Below, in pieces: positions 15,609-24,375 of a stretch of 64,000 nucleotides of DNA. This DNA comes from Parazoarcus communis. Lineage in GTDB: Bacteria > Pseudomonadota > Gammaproteobacteria > Burkholderiales > Rhodocyclaceae. The translations under genes were made by a program, and so were the position numbers. The stretch spans positions 868,001 to 932,000 of the forward strand of contig NZ_CP022188.1 of NCBI RefSeq assembly GCF_003111665.1. Direction: 5' to 3'. The notes beneath the pieces are model-generated. The model did no database searches. It was not told where the DNA came from and worked only from the letters and a program-made list of their open reading frames with translations. The first letter of the stretch is position 1, and every line of letters begins with the position of its first letter.

Positions 15609-16255
15609 CATCCGCCCCCTTCGCCTCTGCCCGCGCCCAACAGCGCGCCCGCCTGATCAAGATCATCCACACCGGCCGCCGTGCGCTGGGGATGGACGAG
15701 GACACCTACCGCGACCTGCTCGCGGCAAAGTCGGATGGCAAGCGCTCCGCCAAGGATCTCACCACGGCCCAGCTGCAGCTTGTCGAGCAGCACATGCGCG
15801 CGAGTGGGTTCAAGACTGTAAAGCCGGCCAGCGCAAAGCCCCGCGAATCCCGCAAGCTCGACACTGCAGCAGAGTCAACCAAGGCCCGCGCGCTGTGGCT
15901 GTGGCTGCACCAGGTCGGTATCGTCCGCGACCCCAGCGAAGCAGCGCTCGCCGCATTCGTCCGCCGCACTGCGGGCGTGGATGATCTGCGCTGGGCACGC
16001 CGCCCCGACAAGGTCATCGAAGGCCTCAAGATCTGGTCCGCTCGCCATATTCCTGCTGTGCTCGCCGCCCGGTTCGCCCGCATGCAATCCGCAGGCATCG
16101 TGATTGGCGAGGGATCGTCCGACAGTCTTGTGTCCGCGGTCAGCCCCACGCTCAACCCGTCCAGCTTCAAAGCGCTGCAACGCGCCTGGGAATACCTGGA
16201 CAAGATCGAGACGCAGCAGGCCGGCGCGGCCACCGTTGCCACGTCTCAACAATAG
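15605..16255 (+). CDS. gemA: GemA-like regulatory protein (Mu gp16 family)
   Basis: A 216-residue protein of the DUF1018/GemA family. The N-terminal block RARLIKIIHTGRRALGMDEDTYRDLL and the central LWLWLHQVGIVRDPSEAALAAFVRRTAGVDDLRW region (given in pieces) are characteristic. In Mu, GemA affects expression of host genes and DNA topology during the lytic cycle. It lies directly before mor, as in Mu, and starts inside the stop of the preceding gene. Confidence 0.85.
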   Translation: MTSAPFASARAQQRARLIKIIHTGRRALGMDEDTYRDLLAAKSDGKRSAKDLTTAQLQLVEQHMRASGFKTVKPASAKPRESRKLDTAAESTKARALWLWLHQVGIVRDPSEAALAAFVRRTAGVDDLRWARRPDKVIEGLKIWSARHIPAVLAARFARMQSAGIVIGEGSSDSLVSAVSPTLNPSSFKALQRAWEYLDKIETQQAGAATVATSQQ

Positions 16256-16269
16256 GAGGTCATCCCGCC

Positions 16270-16617
16270 ATGTCACTGATGCTCGACGACGACTACCCGG
16301 AGGCGCTGGGCCTGATTGCGAATGCGGCCTACACCTGGCTCGTCGAGCATCTCAAGCTCGACCACCAGACCGCCGCCGAAGCCGCGCTATCGATCGCCGA
16401 GCGCGCCCGCAAGGAACTCGGCGGCGGCCATCAGTACATCCCGAAGGGCCGCGACTACGAACTCTCGCGCCGAGATCGCCAGATCTACGGCAAGTTCCAC
16501 GGCGACAACTACACCCAGCTCGCCCGAGAGTTCGACCTCACCGAAATGCGCATCCGCCAGATCGTCGATCGCTGCCGCAAGGCCGACATCAAGGCCCGCC
16601 AGACCGGCCTCTTCTGA
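16270..16617 (+). CDS. mor: Middle-operon transcription activator, Mor/C family
   Basis: A 115-residue Mor-type activator that recruits RNA polymerase to the phage middle/late promoter. Seen are a dimerisation region (AAYTWLVEHLKLDHQTAAEAAL), GGGHQYIPKGRD, and a C-terminal helix-turn-helix (YTQLAREFDLTEMRIRQIVDRC). AGGAGGT precedes the ATG. It is the last gene before the phage end and is followed by a hairpin. Confidence 0.9.
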   Translation: MSLMLDDDYPEALGLIANAAYTWLVEHLKLDHQTAAEAALSIAERARKELGGGHQYIPKGRDYELSRRDRQIYGKFHGDNYTQLAREFDLTEMRIRQIVDRCRKADIKARQTGLF

Positions 16618-16624
16618 ACGCAAA

Positions 16625-16647
16625 ACGGGGCCCTCGATTGGCCCCGT
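16625..16647 (+). terminator. Hairpin after mor
   Basis: ACGGGGCC (16625-16632) and GGCCCCGT (16640-16647) form a perfect eight-base-pair stem with a seven-base loop, seven bases after the mor stop. No T tract follows, so it is a weak intrinsic terminator or a protective hairpin. Confidence 0.5.
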
Positions 16648-16673
16648 CCGCATTTGCGCACCGTACAAACTCC

Positions 16674-16772
16674 TTTCACAGCCCGTCCCGTTTCCTCCCC
16701 TACCGTCCCGCCGTATCCCGGACTTTTCTATCCACAGCCCCCTGAGTTTTCCTGTCTTCTCTCATTCACAGC
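16674..16772. repeat. Repeated short motifs near the presumed phage end
   Basis: CCGTCCCG occurs at 16683-16690 and 16703-16710 (20-base offset), with a relative CCGTATCCCG at 16711-16720. A second motif, YCACAGC, occurs three times (16676-16682, 16732-16737 as CACAGC, 16766-16772). Repeated sites at the end of a transposable phage are expected as transposase-binding sites. The stretch holds no gene. Confidence 0.4.
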
Positions 16773-16780
16773 ATGTCCGC

Positions 16781-16808
16781 GCAAAGAAAATCGGCGCCGA
16801 AGCGCCGT
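16781..16808 (-). terminator. Intrinsic terminator of icmF
   Basis: On the minus strand CGGCGC-TTCG-GCGCCG forms a UUCG-capped stem followed by ATTTTCTTT, a good Rho-independent terminator about 40 bases after the icmF stop. It marks host DNA, so the phage end must lie to its left. Confidence 0.75.
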
Positions 16809-16848
16809 TTCACTGTTACCCCTTCGTGCGAAGGTGCATCGTCGCAAC

Positions 16849-19800
16849 TTACATGCTGCGACGGTACTGGCCGCCCACCTTGTACAGGGCTTCGGTGATC
16901 TGCCCCAGCGAGCAGTAGCGCACTGCATCGACCAGCACCGCGAACACGTTGCCGTTCTCGATCACGGTCTGCTGCAGCTTGGCCTGCCACTTCGGCGCCT
17001 CGGCCTTGTTGCGGGCATGGAAGTCCTGCAGGCGCTTGAGCTGCCCCTGCTTCTCGTCCTCGGTCGAGCGCGCAAGTTCGATTTCCTGCTGCGCCTGGCC
17101 CTTGGGGTTGAGGAAGGTATTCACGCCGATGATCGGGTAGGAGCCGTCGTGCTTCTTGTGCTCGTAGTACAGCGACTCTTCCTGGATCTTGCCGCGCTGG
17201 TAGCCGGTTTCCATGGCACCGAGCACGCCGCCACGCGATGCGATGGCCTCGAACTCCTTGAGCACGGCTTCTTCGACGAGATCGGTAAGTTCGTCGATGA
17301 TGAAGGCGCCCTGGTTGGGGTTTTCGTTCTTGGCCAGGCCCCACTCGCGGTTGATGATGAGCTGGATCGCCATCGCGCGACGCACCGAATCGTCGGTCGG
17401 CGTGGTGATCGCCTCGTCGTAGGCGTTGGTGTGCAGGCTGTTGCAGTTGTCGTAGATCGCGATCAGTGCCTGCAGCGTGGTGCGGATGTCGTTGAAGTCC
17501 ATCTCCTGCGCATGCAGCGAACGGCCCGAGGTCTGCACGTGGTACTTCAGCTTCTGGCTGCGCTCGTTGGCACCGTACTTGTTCTTCATCGCCACCGCCC
17601 AGATGCGGCGGGCCACGCGGCCGATCACCGAGTACTCCGGGTCCATGCCGTTGCTGAAGAAGAAGGACAGGTTGGGCGCGAAGTCGTCGATCTGCATGCC
17701 GCGCGCCAGATAGCTCTCGACGTAGGTGAAGCCGTTCGACAGCGTGAAGGCGAGCTGGCTGATCGGGTTCGCACCGGCCTCGGCGATGTGATAGCCGGAG
17801 ATCGACACCGAATAGAAGTTCTGCACCTGGTGATGAACGAAGAACTCCTGGATGTCGCCCATCATCTTGAGTGCGAATTCGGTGGAGAAGATGCAGGTGT
17901 TCTGCCCCTGATCTTCCTTCAGGATGTCGGCCTGCACCGTGCCGCGCACCGAAGACAGCGTCCACGCGCGGATCTTGGCGTATTCGTCTTCGGTCGGTTC
18001 GCGGCCGTTGTCGGCCTTGAACTTGGCGACCTGCTGATCAAGCGCCGTGTTGAAGAAGAAGGCCAGGATGATCGGTGCGGGGCCGTTGATGGTCATCGAC
18101 ACCGAGGTGGTCGGCGAGCACAGGTCGAAGCCGTCGTACAACACCTTCATGTCGTCGAGCGTGGCGATGGACACGCCCGAGTTGCCGATCTTGCCGTAGA
18201 TGTCGGGGCGCAGGTCGGGGTCGCAACCGTACAGGGTGACCGAGTCGAAGGCAGTCGACAGACGGTGCGCCGGCATGCCTTCTGACACGCGCTTGAAACG
18301 GCGGTTGGTACGGAAAGCATCGCCTTCGCCGGCAAACATCCGCGTCGGGTCCTCGCCCTCGCGCTTGAACGCAAACACGCCTGCGGTGAAGGGGAAGGAG
18401 CCGGGGACGTTTTCCTTCATCAGGAATTTCAGCGTCTCGCCCTCGTCGTCAAAGTTCGGCAGGGCAACCTTGCGGATCTTGCTGCCCGACAGCGACTGCG
18501 AGGTGAGCTGGGTGCGGATCTCCTTGTCGCGGATCTTCACCACATACTCGTCGGCGGCATACAGCGCCTTGGTGGTCGGCCACTGCTCGAGCAGTTTCTT
18601 CGCGGCCGGCGTGAGTTCGCCGTCTTTCCAGTTGATCAGCTCGTCAAAATGCTCGCCCGGCTTGCCACATTCCGCAAACAGTGACTTGGCGATCTTCAGC
18701 GACTGACGCTCGCGGGCGACACGCGCCTGCTGCTCGACGTGCCTGTGGTAGCCGCGCACGGAGTCGGCGATCTCGGCCAGATAGCGGATACGCTCGGCCG
18801 GCACGATCGCACGCCCCTGGCTGGAGGCACGGATGGTGACCATCGGCAGCTTGCCCGGCTTGGCCTTGAGACCAGCCTTGATCAGCTCGGGCAGCATCGC
18901 CTGATAGAGCGCGGTCACACCGTCGTCGTTGAAGCGCGCGGCCATGGTGCCGAATACCGGCATCTCTTCGGTCGGGCTGGTGAACAGCTCGCGGTTGCGC
19001 TGGTACTGCTTGCGCACATCACGCAGCGCGTCTTCCGAGCCCTTGCGGTCGAACTTGTTGATGGCGACGAAATCGGCGAAGTCGAGCATGTCGATCTTCT
19101 CGAGCTGGCTGGCGGCGCCGAACTCCGGCGTCATCACGTACAGCGACTTGTCGACAAAGGGCACGATCGCAGCATTGCCCTGGCCGATACCCGAGGTTTC
19201 GACGACAACGAGATCGAAGCCGGCGAGCTTGCAGGCGGCGATCACTTCGGGCAGCGCCGCGGACACTTCGGAGCCGGTGTCGCGGGTGGCCAGCGAGCGC
19301 ATGAAGATGTTCTCGTGCTCGATCGCGTTCATGCGGATGCGGTCACCCAGCAGCGCGCCGCCGGTGCGCTTGCGCGAAGGATCGATGGAGACAATGGCGA
19401 GCTTGAGCTTGTCGTCCTGGTCGAGACGGAAACGGCGCACGAGTTCGTCGGTGAGCGAGGACTTGCCGGCGCCACCAGTGCCGGTGATGCCGAGGGTCGG
19501 CACCTTGGTCTTGGCCGCAGCGTCGATGATCGCCTTGCGGACGTCTTCGCCATAGCCACCGTTCTCGAGCGCGGTGATGATCTGTGCCAGCGCACGGCGA
19601 TCACCCTTGGCCAGCGCCTTGAGCACCTCGTCCGCCTTCTTCGGCGCGGCATCGGTCAGATTGAAGTCCGAGCGCTCGACCACGCTGTTGATCATGCCCT
19701 GCAGACCGAACTTGGCACCGTCCTCGGGCGAGAACACATGGGTCACGCCGTAGTCGTGCAGTTCCTTGATCTCGGACGGGACGATCACGCCACCACCACC

Positions 19801-20115
19801 GCCGAAAACCTTGATGTTCTCCCCACCGTTGGCCTTGAGCAGGTCGATCATGTACTTGAAGAACTCGACATGGCCGCCCTGGTAGCTGGTGATGGCGATG
19901 CCCTGCACATCCTCCTGCAGCGCGGCGTTGACGATCTCGCCAACCGAGCGGTTATGGCCCATGTGGATCACTTCGGCACCGGTTGATTGCAGAATGCGCC
20001 GCATGATGTTGATCGAGGCGTCATGGCCGTCGAACAAGGCCGCCGCCGTCACGAAACGCACCTTGTTTTTCGGCTTGTAGGGCTGAAGCTTCTGGGCCAC
20101 GCTCAGATCGGTCAT
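16849..20115 (-). CDS. icmF: Fused isobutyryl-CoA mutase IcmF (B12 domain, G-chaperone, mutase)
   Basis: Adenosylcobalamin-dependent enzyme interconverting isobutyryl-CoA and n-butyryl-CoA. The 1088 residues run: B12-binding domain with DGH (Asp29, His31 as lower ligand), MeaB-like GTPase with P-loop GTGGAGKSS (212-220) and NKFD (353-356), then the mutase barrel. Two pocket positions that are Tyr and Arg in methylmalonyl-CoA mutase (Tyr86 and Arg204 in the mcm gene of this window) are Phe594 and Gln738 here, as known for IcmF. The built-in G domain loads and protects the cofactor. Single gene with its own terminator, next to an AraC-type regulator read divergently. Related acyl-CoA mutases such as pivalyl-CoA mutase remain possible. 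Confidence 0.94.
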   Translation of the reverse strand: MTDLSVAQKLQPYKPKNKVRFVTAAALFDGHDASINIMRRILQSTGAEVIHMGHNRSVGEIVNAALQEDVQGIAITSYQGGHVEFFKYMIDLLKANGGENIKVFGGGGGVIVPSEIKELHDYGVTHVFSPEDGAKFGLQGMINSVVERSDFNLTDAAPKKADEVLKALAKGDRRALAQIITALENGGYGEDVRKAIIDAAAKTKVPTLGITGTGGAGKSSLTDELVRRFRLDQDDKLKLAIVSIDPSRKRTGGALLGDRIRMNAIEHENIFMRSLATRDTGSEVSAALPEVIAACKLAGFDLVVVETSGIGQGNAAIVPFVDKSLYVMTPEFGAASQLEKIDMLDFADFVAINKFDRKGSEDALRDVRKQYQRNRELFTSPTEEMPVFGTMAARFNDDGVTALYQAMLPELIKAGLKAKPGKLPMVTIRASSQGRAIVPAERIRYLAEIADSVRGYHRHVEQQARVARERQSLKIAKSLFAECGKPGEHFDELINWKDGELTPAAKKLLEQWPTTKALYAADEYVVKIRDKEIRTQLTSQSLSGSKIRKVALPNFDDEGETLKFLMKENVPGSFPFTAGVFAFKREGEDPTRMFAGEGDAFRTNRRFKRVSEGMPAHRLSTAFDSVTLYGCDPDLRPDIYGKIGNSGVSIATLDDMKVLYDGFDLCSPTTSVSMTINGPAPIILAFFFNTALDQQVAKFKADNGREPTEDEYAKIRAWTLSSVRGTVQADILKEDQGQNTCIFSTEFALKMMGDIQEFFVHHQVQNFYSVSISGYHIAEAGANPISQLAFTLSNGFTYVESYLARGMQIDDFAPNLSFFFSNGMDPEYSVIGRVARRIWAVAMKNKYGANERSQKLKYHVQTSGRSLHAQEMDFNDIRTTLQALIAIYDNCNSLHTNAYDEAITTPTDDSVRRAMAIQLIINREWGLAKNENPNQGAFIIDELTDLVEEAVLKEFEAIASRGGVLGAMETGYQRGKIQEESLYYEHKKHDGSYPIIGVNTFLNPKGQAQQEIELARSTEDEKQGQLKRLQDFHARNKAEAPKWQAKLQQTVIENGNVFAVLVDAVRYCSLGQITEALYKVGGQYRRSM

Positions 20116-20250
20116 GTTTGTCTCCCCCGCTTATAGAGTCTGATCATGCCATCTTAGAAGCCATCCGGTCGGAATGCCATTGCCGCAGCCGACGTCCATC
20201 GTGCAAAATCCGCCAAAGACTCGAATACACTCCGAAGCCGCAGCGAGACC

Positions 20251-21360
20251 ATGAACGAAGCATCGCCACACATCGCCGACGCGTCCCGGCGCCGCAGTCG
20301 GGCCAGAGCATCCGTCGCGATGGGCTTTGTGACCGGCATGCTTTCAGGGCTTCGTCACCAAGGCCGCGACGAGACCCCCTTGTTGAGTGCAGCCGGGATC
20401 GATCTTGCAGATGCCGCCAATCGTATTCCGGTCGAGCGCTATGCGAGGCTGTACAACCTGATCGTGACCGAACTCGACGACGAAGGCTTCGGCCTGTTCT
20501 CGCGCGCAATGGCGCCGGGCAGTTTCGAATTCCTGTGCCGCGGAATGATGGGTGCGGCCGACCTTGCCGAAGCGCTGGTCCGCGCGCGACGCTTTCTCCG
20601 TATCGTCCTGCCCGACCTGGAGATCAGCATCCAGCGCGACGGACAGCGCGCCGAACTGCGCATCGTCGAAGTCACGCCGGTGTCGACCGAGCGCAATGCC
20701 CCGGCGCGGGTGTTCGCACTCGAATGGCTGCTGCGGCTGCTGCACGGCGTGGCGTGCTGGTTCGTCGGGCGCGGAATAGCCCTCGACGAGGTGAGCTTCC
20801 CCTACGCCCGGCCAGCGCACGCGGACGACTACGCGCTGGTCTATACAGAGCACTCCAGCTTCGATGCGACCGTGCTCTGCGCCCGATTTCAGGCCAACCT
20901 GCTCGATCTCCCGATCCGCCGTGACGAGGCCGCGCTGGAAAGTTTCCTCGAGGGCGCGCCGGGCAAGATCAGCATGCTCTACCGCCGTGACCGCGAGATG
21001 GTGTTCCGGGTTCGCGACCTGGTGCGCGATGCATTGCCGGACAATCTCTCACTCGAAGCGGTTTCAGCGCGCCTGCACGTATCGCCTCGCACCCTGGCGC
21101 GCCGCCTCGAGGAAGAAGGTTCGAGCTTCCGCGCGATAAAGGACGCAACCCGACGCGACATTGCCTTCGCCCGCCTGACCAAGACGCGACAACCGATCGC
21201 CCGGCTTGCCGCAGATCTCGGCTATGCCGACCCATCGGCCTTCTACCGCGCCTTCGTTGCCTGGTCCGGCGTTTCACCCGAACACTTTCGCAACCGCCTC
21301 GCAGCAGGTGCGGCCGGCAAGCTCGCCCGCGACCACACCGTGCGCGGCAAGGCAGGTTGA
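20251..21360 (+). CDS. AraC-family transcription regulator
   Basis: A 369-residue regulator with an N-terminal ligand domain of the arabinose-binding-like type found in OruR/ArgR-like AraC proteins and a C-terminal double helix-turn-helix (about 262-350: SLEAVSARLHVSPRTLARRL and PIARLAADLGYADPSAFYRAF). It is divergent from icmF across a 135-base gap and may control it; the effector is unknown. The N-terminus before MGFVTGMLSG is basic and disordered, so a later start is possible. Confidence 0.87.
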   Translation: MNEASPHIADASRRRSRARASVAMGFVTGMLSGLRHQGRDETPLLSAAGIDLADAANRIPVERYARLYNLIVTELDDEGFGLFSRAMAPGSFEFLCRGMMGAADLAEALVRARRFLRIVLPDLEISIQRDGQRAELRIVEVTPVSTERNAPARVFALEWLLRLLHGVACWFVGRGIALDEVSFPYARPAHADDYALVYTEHSSFDATVLCARFQANLLDLPIRRDEAALESFLEGAPGKISMLYRRDREMVFRVRDLVRDALPDNLSLEAVSARLHVSPRTLARRLEEEGSSFRAIKDATRRDIAFARLTKTRQPIARLAADLGYADPSAFYRAFVAWSGVSPEHFRNRLAAGAAGKLARDHTVRGKAG

Positions 21361-21390
21361 GCACAAATTCTCGTTTTCCGACGGGATCAG

Positions 21391-21406
21391 TTAACGTCGA
21401 CGTTAA
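21391..21406. promoter_or_regulatory. Perfect 16-base palindrome, probable operator
   Basis: TTAACGTCGACGTTAA is fully self-complementary and lies 30 bases after the AraC-type gene and 113 bases before the sensor kinase gene. The form, two TTAACG half-sites, is typical of sites for TetR- or MerR-type regulators of acyl-CoA metabolism. The cognate protein is not identifiable from the window. Confidence 0.5.
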
Positions 21407-21519
21407 CTTCGGGCACACTAATGTGTGCAAATGGATGCAGACCCTGATTCCGGGCCCCTGCCGGGAAGTGTCACCCTCCACACTACAAGAACACACTCGC
21501 CAGAGGAGACAGGCAGCGC

Positions 21520-23550
21520 ATGGTGCAAGCCGGCAACACCTCACTGACGCCAGAACAACGCCGGCGCTACGACCTGCTGCTGGCAGGGCTGGACCTGCTA
21601 GACCAGGCAATTGCCGTGTTCGACGCCACCCCCAAGCTGGTGACCTGGAACAAGGCCATGCTGCGCCTGCTCGACTTCCCCGAGTCCATGGTGCGAGTCG
21701 GCACGCCCTTCGAGGACTTCGTCCGCTTCAACGCAGAGCGCGGCGAATACGGCCCCGGCGACATCGACACCCTGGTCCTTGAGCGCGTTGCCTCCGCCCG
21801 TGCCTTTCAGCCTCATTACATTGAGCGCGCACGCCCCAACGGCAAGGTGCTGGCAGTCCGTGGCGTGCCCATCCCCAACCTCGGCTTCGTCACGCTGTGG
21901 ACCGACATCACCGAGCAACGGCGTTACGAGTCGGTCATCCAGCAGCAGAACGCGCAACTCGAAGCACGCGTACAGGCACGCACCGCCGAGCTGGAGCGCG
22001 CGAACCGGGAAGTCGATCAGATCGCGGGGGCGCTGCGCCAGAGCGAAGAGCGCCTGCGCCTCATCCTCGACGCCATCCCCGCACTCATCGCCCATGTCGA
22101 TGCAGGGCAGCACTACCGCTTCGCCAACCGCAGCTACGCCGAATGGTTCGGCCTAAGCAAGGAGAGCATCGTCGGACGCAGCGTCGAAGAGGTGTTCGGC
22201 CCCGATGCCTACGCAGCGGTCAGCCCCTACCTCGACGAAGCGGCTTGCGGCGAGCGCGTCAGCTACGAATATTCACGCACCAACGCTGACGGACGCACGG
22301 TGCATGCCCGCAGCGTCGTGGTGCCCGACGTGTCGGTTGAAGGCGGCTTCCAGGGCTTCTTCGTGCTGTCCATCGACATTACCGAACAAAAGGCCAACCA
22401 GGCGGCGCTGATCCAGGCGCAGAAGATGGAAGCGGTCGGACAGCTCACCGGCGGCCTGGCGCACGACTTCAACAACCTGCTCACGATCATCATCGGCAAC
22501 CTGTCAGCCCTGCAGGGCCAGCTCGGTCCGGCACAGTCCGCCGAGCATGTCGACCCGGCGATGCAGGCCGCACGGCGCGGCGCAGAACTCATCCGCCGTC
22601 TCCTGACCTACTCGCGCAAGCAACCGCTTGAACCGACCAGCGTCGAAGTCGGGGCACTGGTGCACAACATGACGCACCTGCTGACGCGCTCGCTGACCGA
22701 AGCCGTCAATGTAAAGCTGCGCCTGCCCGCCGAACCGCTGTTCGCCCTGGTCGATCCGCATCAGCTCGAAAATGCGTTGCTCAACCTCGCGCTCAATGCC
22801 CGTGACGCCATGCCTGAAGGTGGCGAGCTCACGATCACGGTGTCTGAACGTGATCTCGACACCTATGTAGCCCGGCTGGTTGAAGTGCCTGCTGGAAAGT
22901 ACGTGCAGATCGATGTGAGCGACAGCGGCACCGGGATCGAGCCAGAACTGCTGCAACGGGTCTTTGAGCCCTTTTTCACCACAAAGCCCTTCGGCAGCGG
23001 CAGCGGACTCGGACTGTCCATGGTGTATGGCTTCGTTCGGCAGTCCGGGGGCAACATCCGCGTGGTCAGTACGCCCGGCAAGGGGACCAGCGTGCGCTTC
23101 GTGCTGCCGCGCTCATACGCTCCAGACTTGGCAGCGGCGCAAGCCGAACGCGTTACGGCGCCGACACACATCAGCCAGGGGCCGGTACTGCTGGTCGAGG
23201 ACGAACCCGATGTACGCAAGATCATCCGCTTGCAGCTGACCGCGCTCGGGCACGTCGTGATCGAAGCCGAGAACGGCGTCGAAGCACTGCCGCTGCTCGA
23301 GAATATCGACGACATTTCACTGCTGGTGAGCGACACCATCATGCCGGGCGGCGTGGGGGGACGCGAACTGGCCGCACGAGCACGGACACTACGCCCGAAA
23401 CTGCCGATCCTGCTCATTACCGGTTACGCCAGTACCGAAGAGGATGAACAAAGCCTCAGCGCCGACATCCCCGTGCTACGCAAACCTTTCGATCAGGCGG
23501 TGCTCGCTGCTGCACTGAACGAACTCGATCCGCCCGAGGAGACCTGCTGA
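21520..23550 (+). CDS. Soluble PAS hybrid histidine kinase with C-terminal receiver
   Basis: A 676-residue sensor without membrane segments. Order: PAS (about 25-130), coiled coil (140-178), second PAS (about 180-290), HisKA with His315 in GGLAHDFNNL, ATPase domain with N box NLALNARDAM (421-430), DSGTG and GSGSGLGLS (492-500), and a receiver with Asp605 in VSDTIMPGG. A cytoplasmic or redox/ligand signal sensed by PAS is likely. It is followed one base later by an OmpR-type regulator, so the two form a system; the internal receiver makes it a possible phosphorelay or a sink. Confidence 0.93.
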   Translation: MVQAGNTSLTPEQRRRYDLLLAGLDLLDQAIAVFDATPKLVTWNKAMLRLLDFPESMVRVGTPFEDFVRFNAERGEYGPGDIDTLVLERVASARAFQPHYIERARPNGKVLAVRGVPIPNLGFVTLWTDITEQRRYESVIQQQNAQLEARVQARTAELERANREVDQIAGALRQSEERLRLILDAIPALIAHVDAGQHYRFANRSYAEWFGLSKESIVGRSVEEVFGPDAYAAVSPYLDEAACGERVSYEYSRTNADGRTVHARSVVVPDVSVEGGFQGFFVLSIDITEQKANQAALIQAQKMEAVGQLTGGLAHDFNNLLTIIIGNLSALQGQLGPAQSAEHVDPAMQAARRGAELIRRLLTYSRKQPLEPTSVEVGALVHNMTHLLTRSLTEAVNVKLRLPAEPLFALVDPHQLENALLNLALNARDAMPEGGELTITVSERDLDTYVARLVEVPAGKYVQIDVSDSGTGIEPELLQRVFEPFFTTKPFGSGSGLGLSMVYGFVRQSGGNIRVVSTPGKGTSVRFVLPRSYAPDLAAAQAERVTAPTHISQGPVLLVEDEPDVRKIIRLQLTALGHVVIEAENGVEALPLLENIDDISLLVSDTIMPGGVGGRELAARARTLRPKLPILLITGYASTEEDEQSLSADIPVLRKPFDQAVLAAALNELDPPEETC

Positions 23551-23551
23551 C

Positions 23552-24277
23552 ATGACCAGCTCACACCCGGAGACGGGAACACCACGTATTTTCGTACTCG
23601 AAGACGAGTCCGACATTGCGCGCCTGATCTGCTCCAGCCTTGCCGAATACGGCTTCCGTTGCGAACACCTGTCGACCGGTCGCCAGCTTCTCGCGCGCGC
23701 GCGCCAGGCGGCACCCGATCTGTGCATCGTCGATCTGGGCCTGCCCGACATGGACGGCATGCAGGTGGTGCGCGAACTTCAGGAAGGCAGCCCGTGCGCA
23801 GTGCTGATCCTGACCGGGCGCAATGATGTGACCGACCGCGTACTCGGCCTTGAGCTGGGCGCCGACGACTATATCGTCAAGCCCTTCGAGCCACGTGAAC
23901 TGGTGGCCCGCGTGCGCTCCATCCTGCGCCGCTACCAGCGCGCCGCGCCGGTCGAACCGGTAGAGCGCAGCCTGGCGCGCTTCGGCACCTGGCTGTTCGA
24001 CAGCGGACAGCACACGCTGACCGCGGCCGATGGCCGTGAAGTCAGCCTCTCGGCCGCAGAAGCCGGCCTGCTGACCACGCTGCTGCAGCGCCCGAACAAG
24101 ATCCTCTCGCGCGAGCAGTTGCTTGGCGAGCGTGACGTCGATCCCTTCGATCGCAGCATCGATGTGCGCATCTCGCGTCTGCGCCGCAAACTCGACGACG
24201 ATCCGCAGAACCCGAAGCTGATCAAGACCGTGTATGGCGCGGGCTATCTGTTCTCCACCCAGGTCAGCTGGGAATGA
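23552..24277 (+). CDS. OmpR/PhoB-type response regulator
   Basis: A 241-residue regulator with a receiver domain (phospho-acceptor Asp61 in IVDLGLPDMDG, Lys in YIVKPFEP) and a C-terminal winged helix (SAAEAGLLTTLL, SIDVRISRLRRKL, TVYGAGYLF). It starts one base after the hybrid kinase stop and is surely its partner. Target genes are not evident; the neighbouring icmF and VOC genes are candidates by position only. Confidence 0.93.
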   Translation: MTSSHPETGTPRIFVLEDESDIARLICSSLAEYGFRCEHLSTGRQLLARARQAAPDLCIVDLGLPDMDGMQVVRELQEGSPCAVLILTGRNDVTDRVLGLELGADDYIVKPFEPRELVARVRSILRRYQRAAPVEPVERSLARFGTWLFDSGQHTLTAADGREVSLSAAEAGLLTTLLQRPNKILSREQLLGERDVDPFDRSIDVRISRLRRKLDDDPQNPKLIKTVYGAGYLFSTQVSWE

Positions 24278-24329
24278 AGCGCCCCCCAAGCCCGAGGATG
24301 TGGATTCCTCGCCATGAGCGATTCCGCTC

Positions 24330-24344
24330 TATAATTATGAATTC
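24330..24344. promoter_or_regulatory. TATAAT box overlapping a sequence shared with the gntR-mcm spacer
   Basis: TATAAT at 24330-24335 lies 40 bases before the VOC gene and is the likely -10 element, though no good -35 is seen. The 12-base stretch ATAATTATGAAT (24331-24342) recurs at 37252-37263 in front of the GntR-type gene. This may be one operator shared by both or a chance match of AT-rich promoter sequence. Confidence 0.4.
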
Positions 24345-24375
24345 TTAATCCAGATACCTGACAGGAGGCTTTGCC

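Larger units (their letters stand above)
1..16772. mobile_element. BcepMu-like transposable prophage, one end (continues before base 1)
   Basis: The block carries a D35E transposase with its AAA partner, Gam, GemA and Mor homologues, a CI-type repressor, a lysis cassette and Mu-type packaging genes, and no tyrosine or serine integrase. The order, with early genes reading toward the phage end and late genes reading away from a central control region, is that of BcepMu-type phages. The end is placed inferentially between the hairpin after mor and the icmF terminator; the coordinate given is the last of three CACAGC motifs and is a guess. Portal, head and tail genes should lie before base 1. No gene in the visible part is obviously broken, so the element may be intact. 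Confidence 0.85.

Noticed and set aside
1..16772. Integrase-type (tyrosine recombinase) prophage with tRNA attachment site
   Set aside because: No integrase or tRNA is present and the D35E transposase, partner ATPase and Gam point to transposition.
16654..18285. Long open frame antisense to the 3' part of icmF
   Set aside because: Shadow of the mutase domain; crosses the terminator and has no family resemblance.
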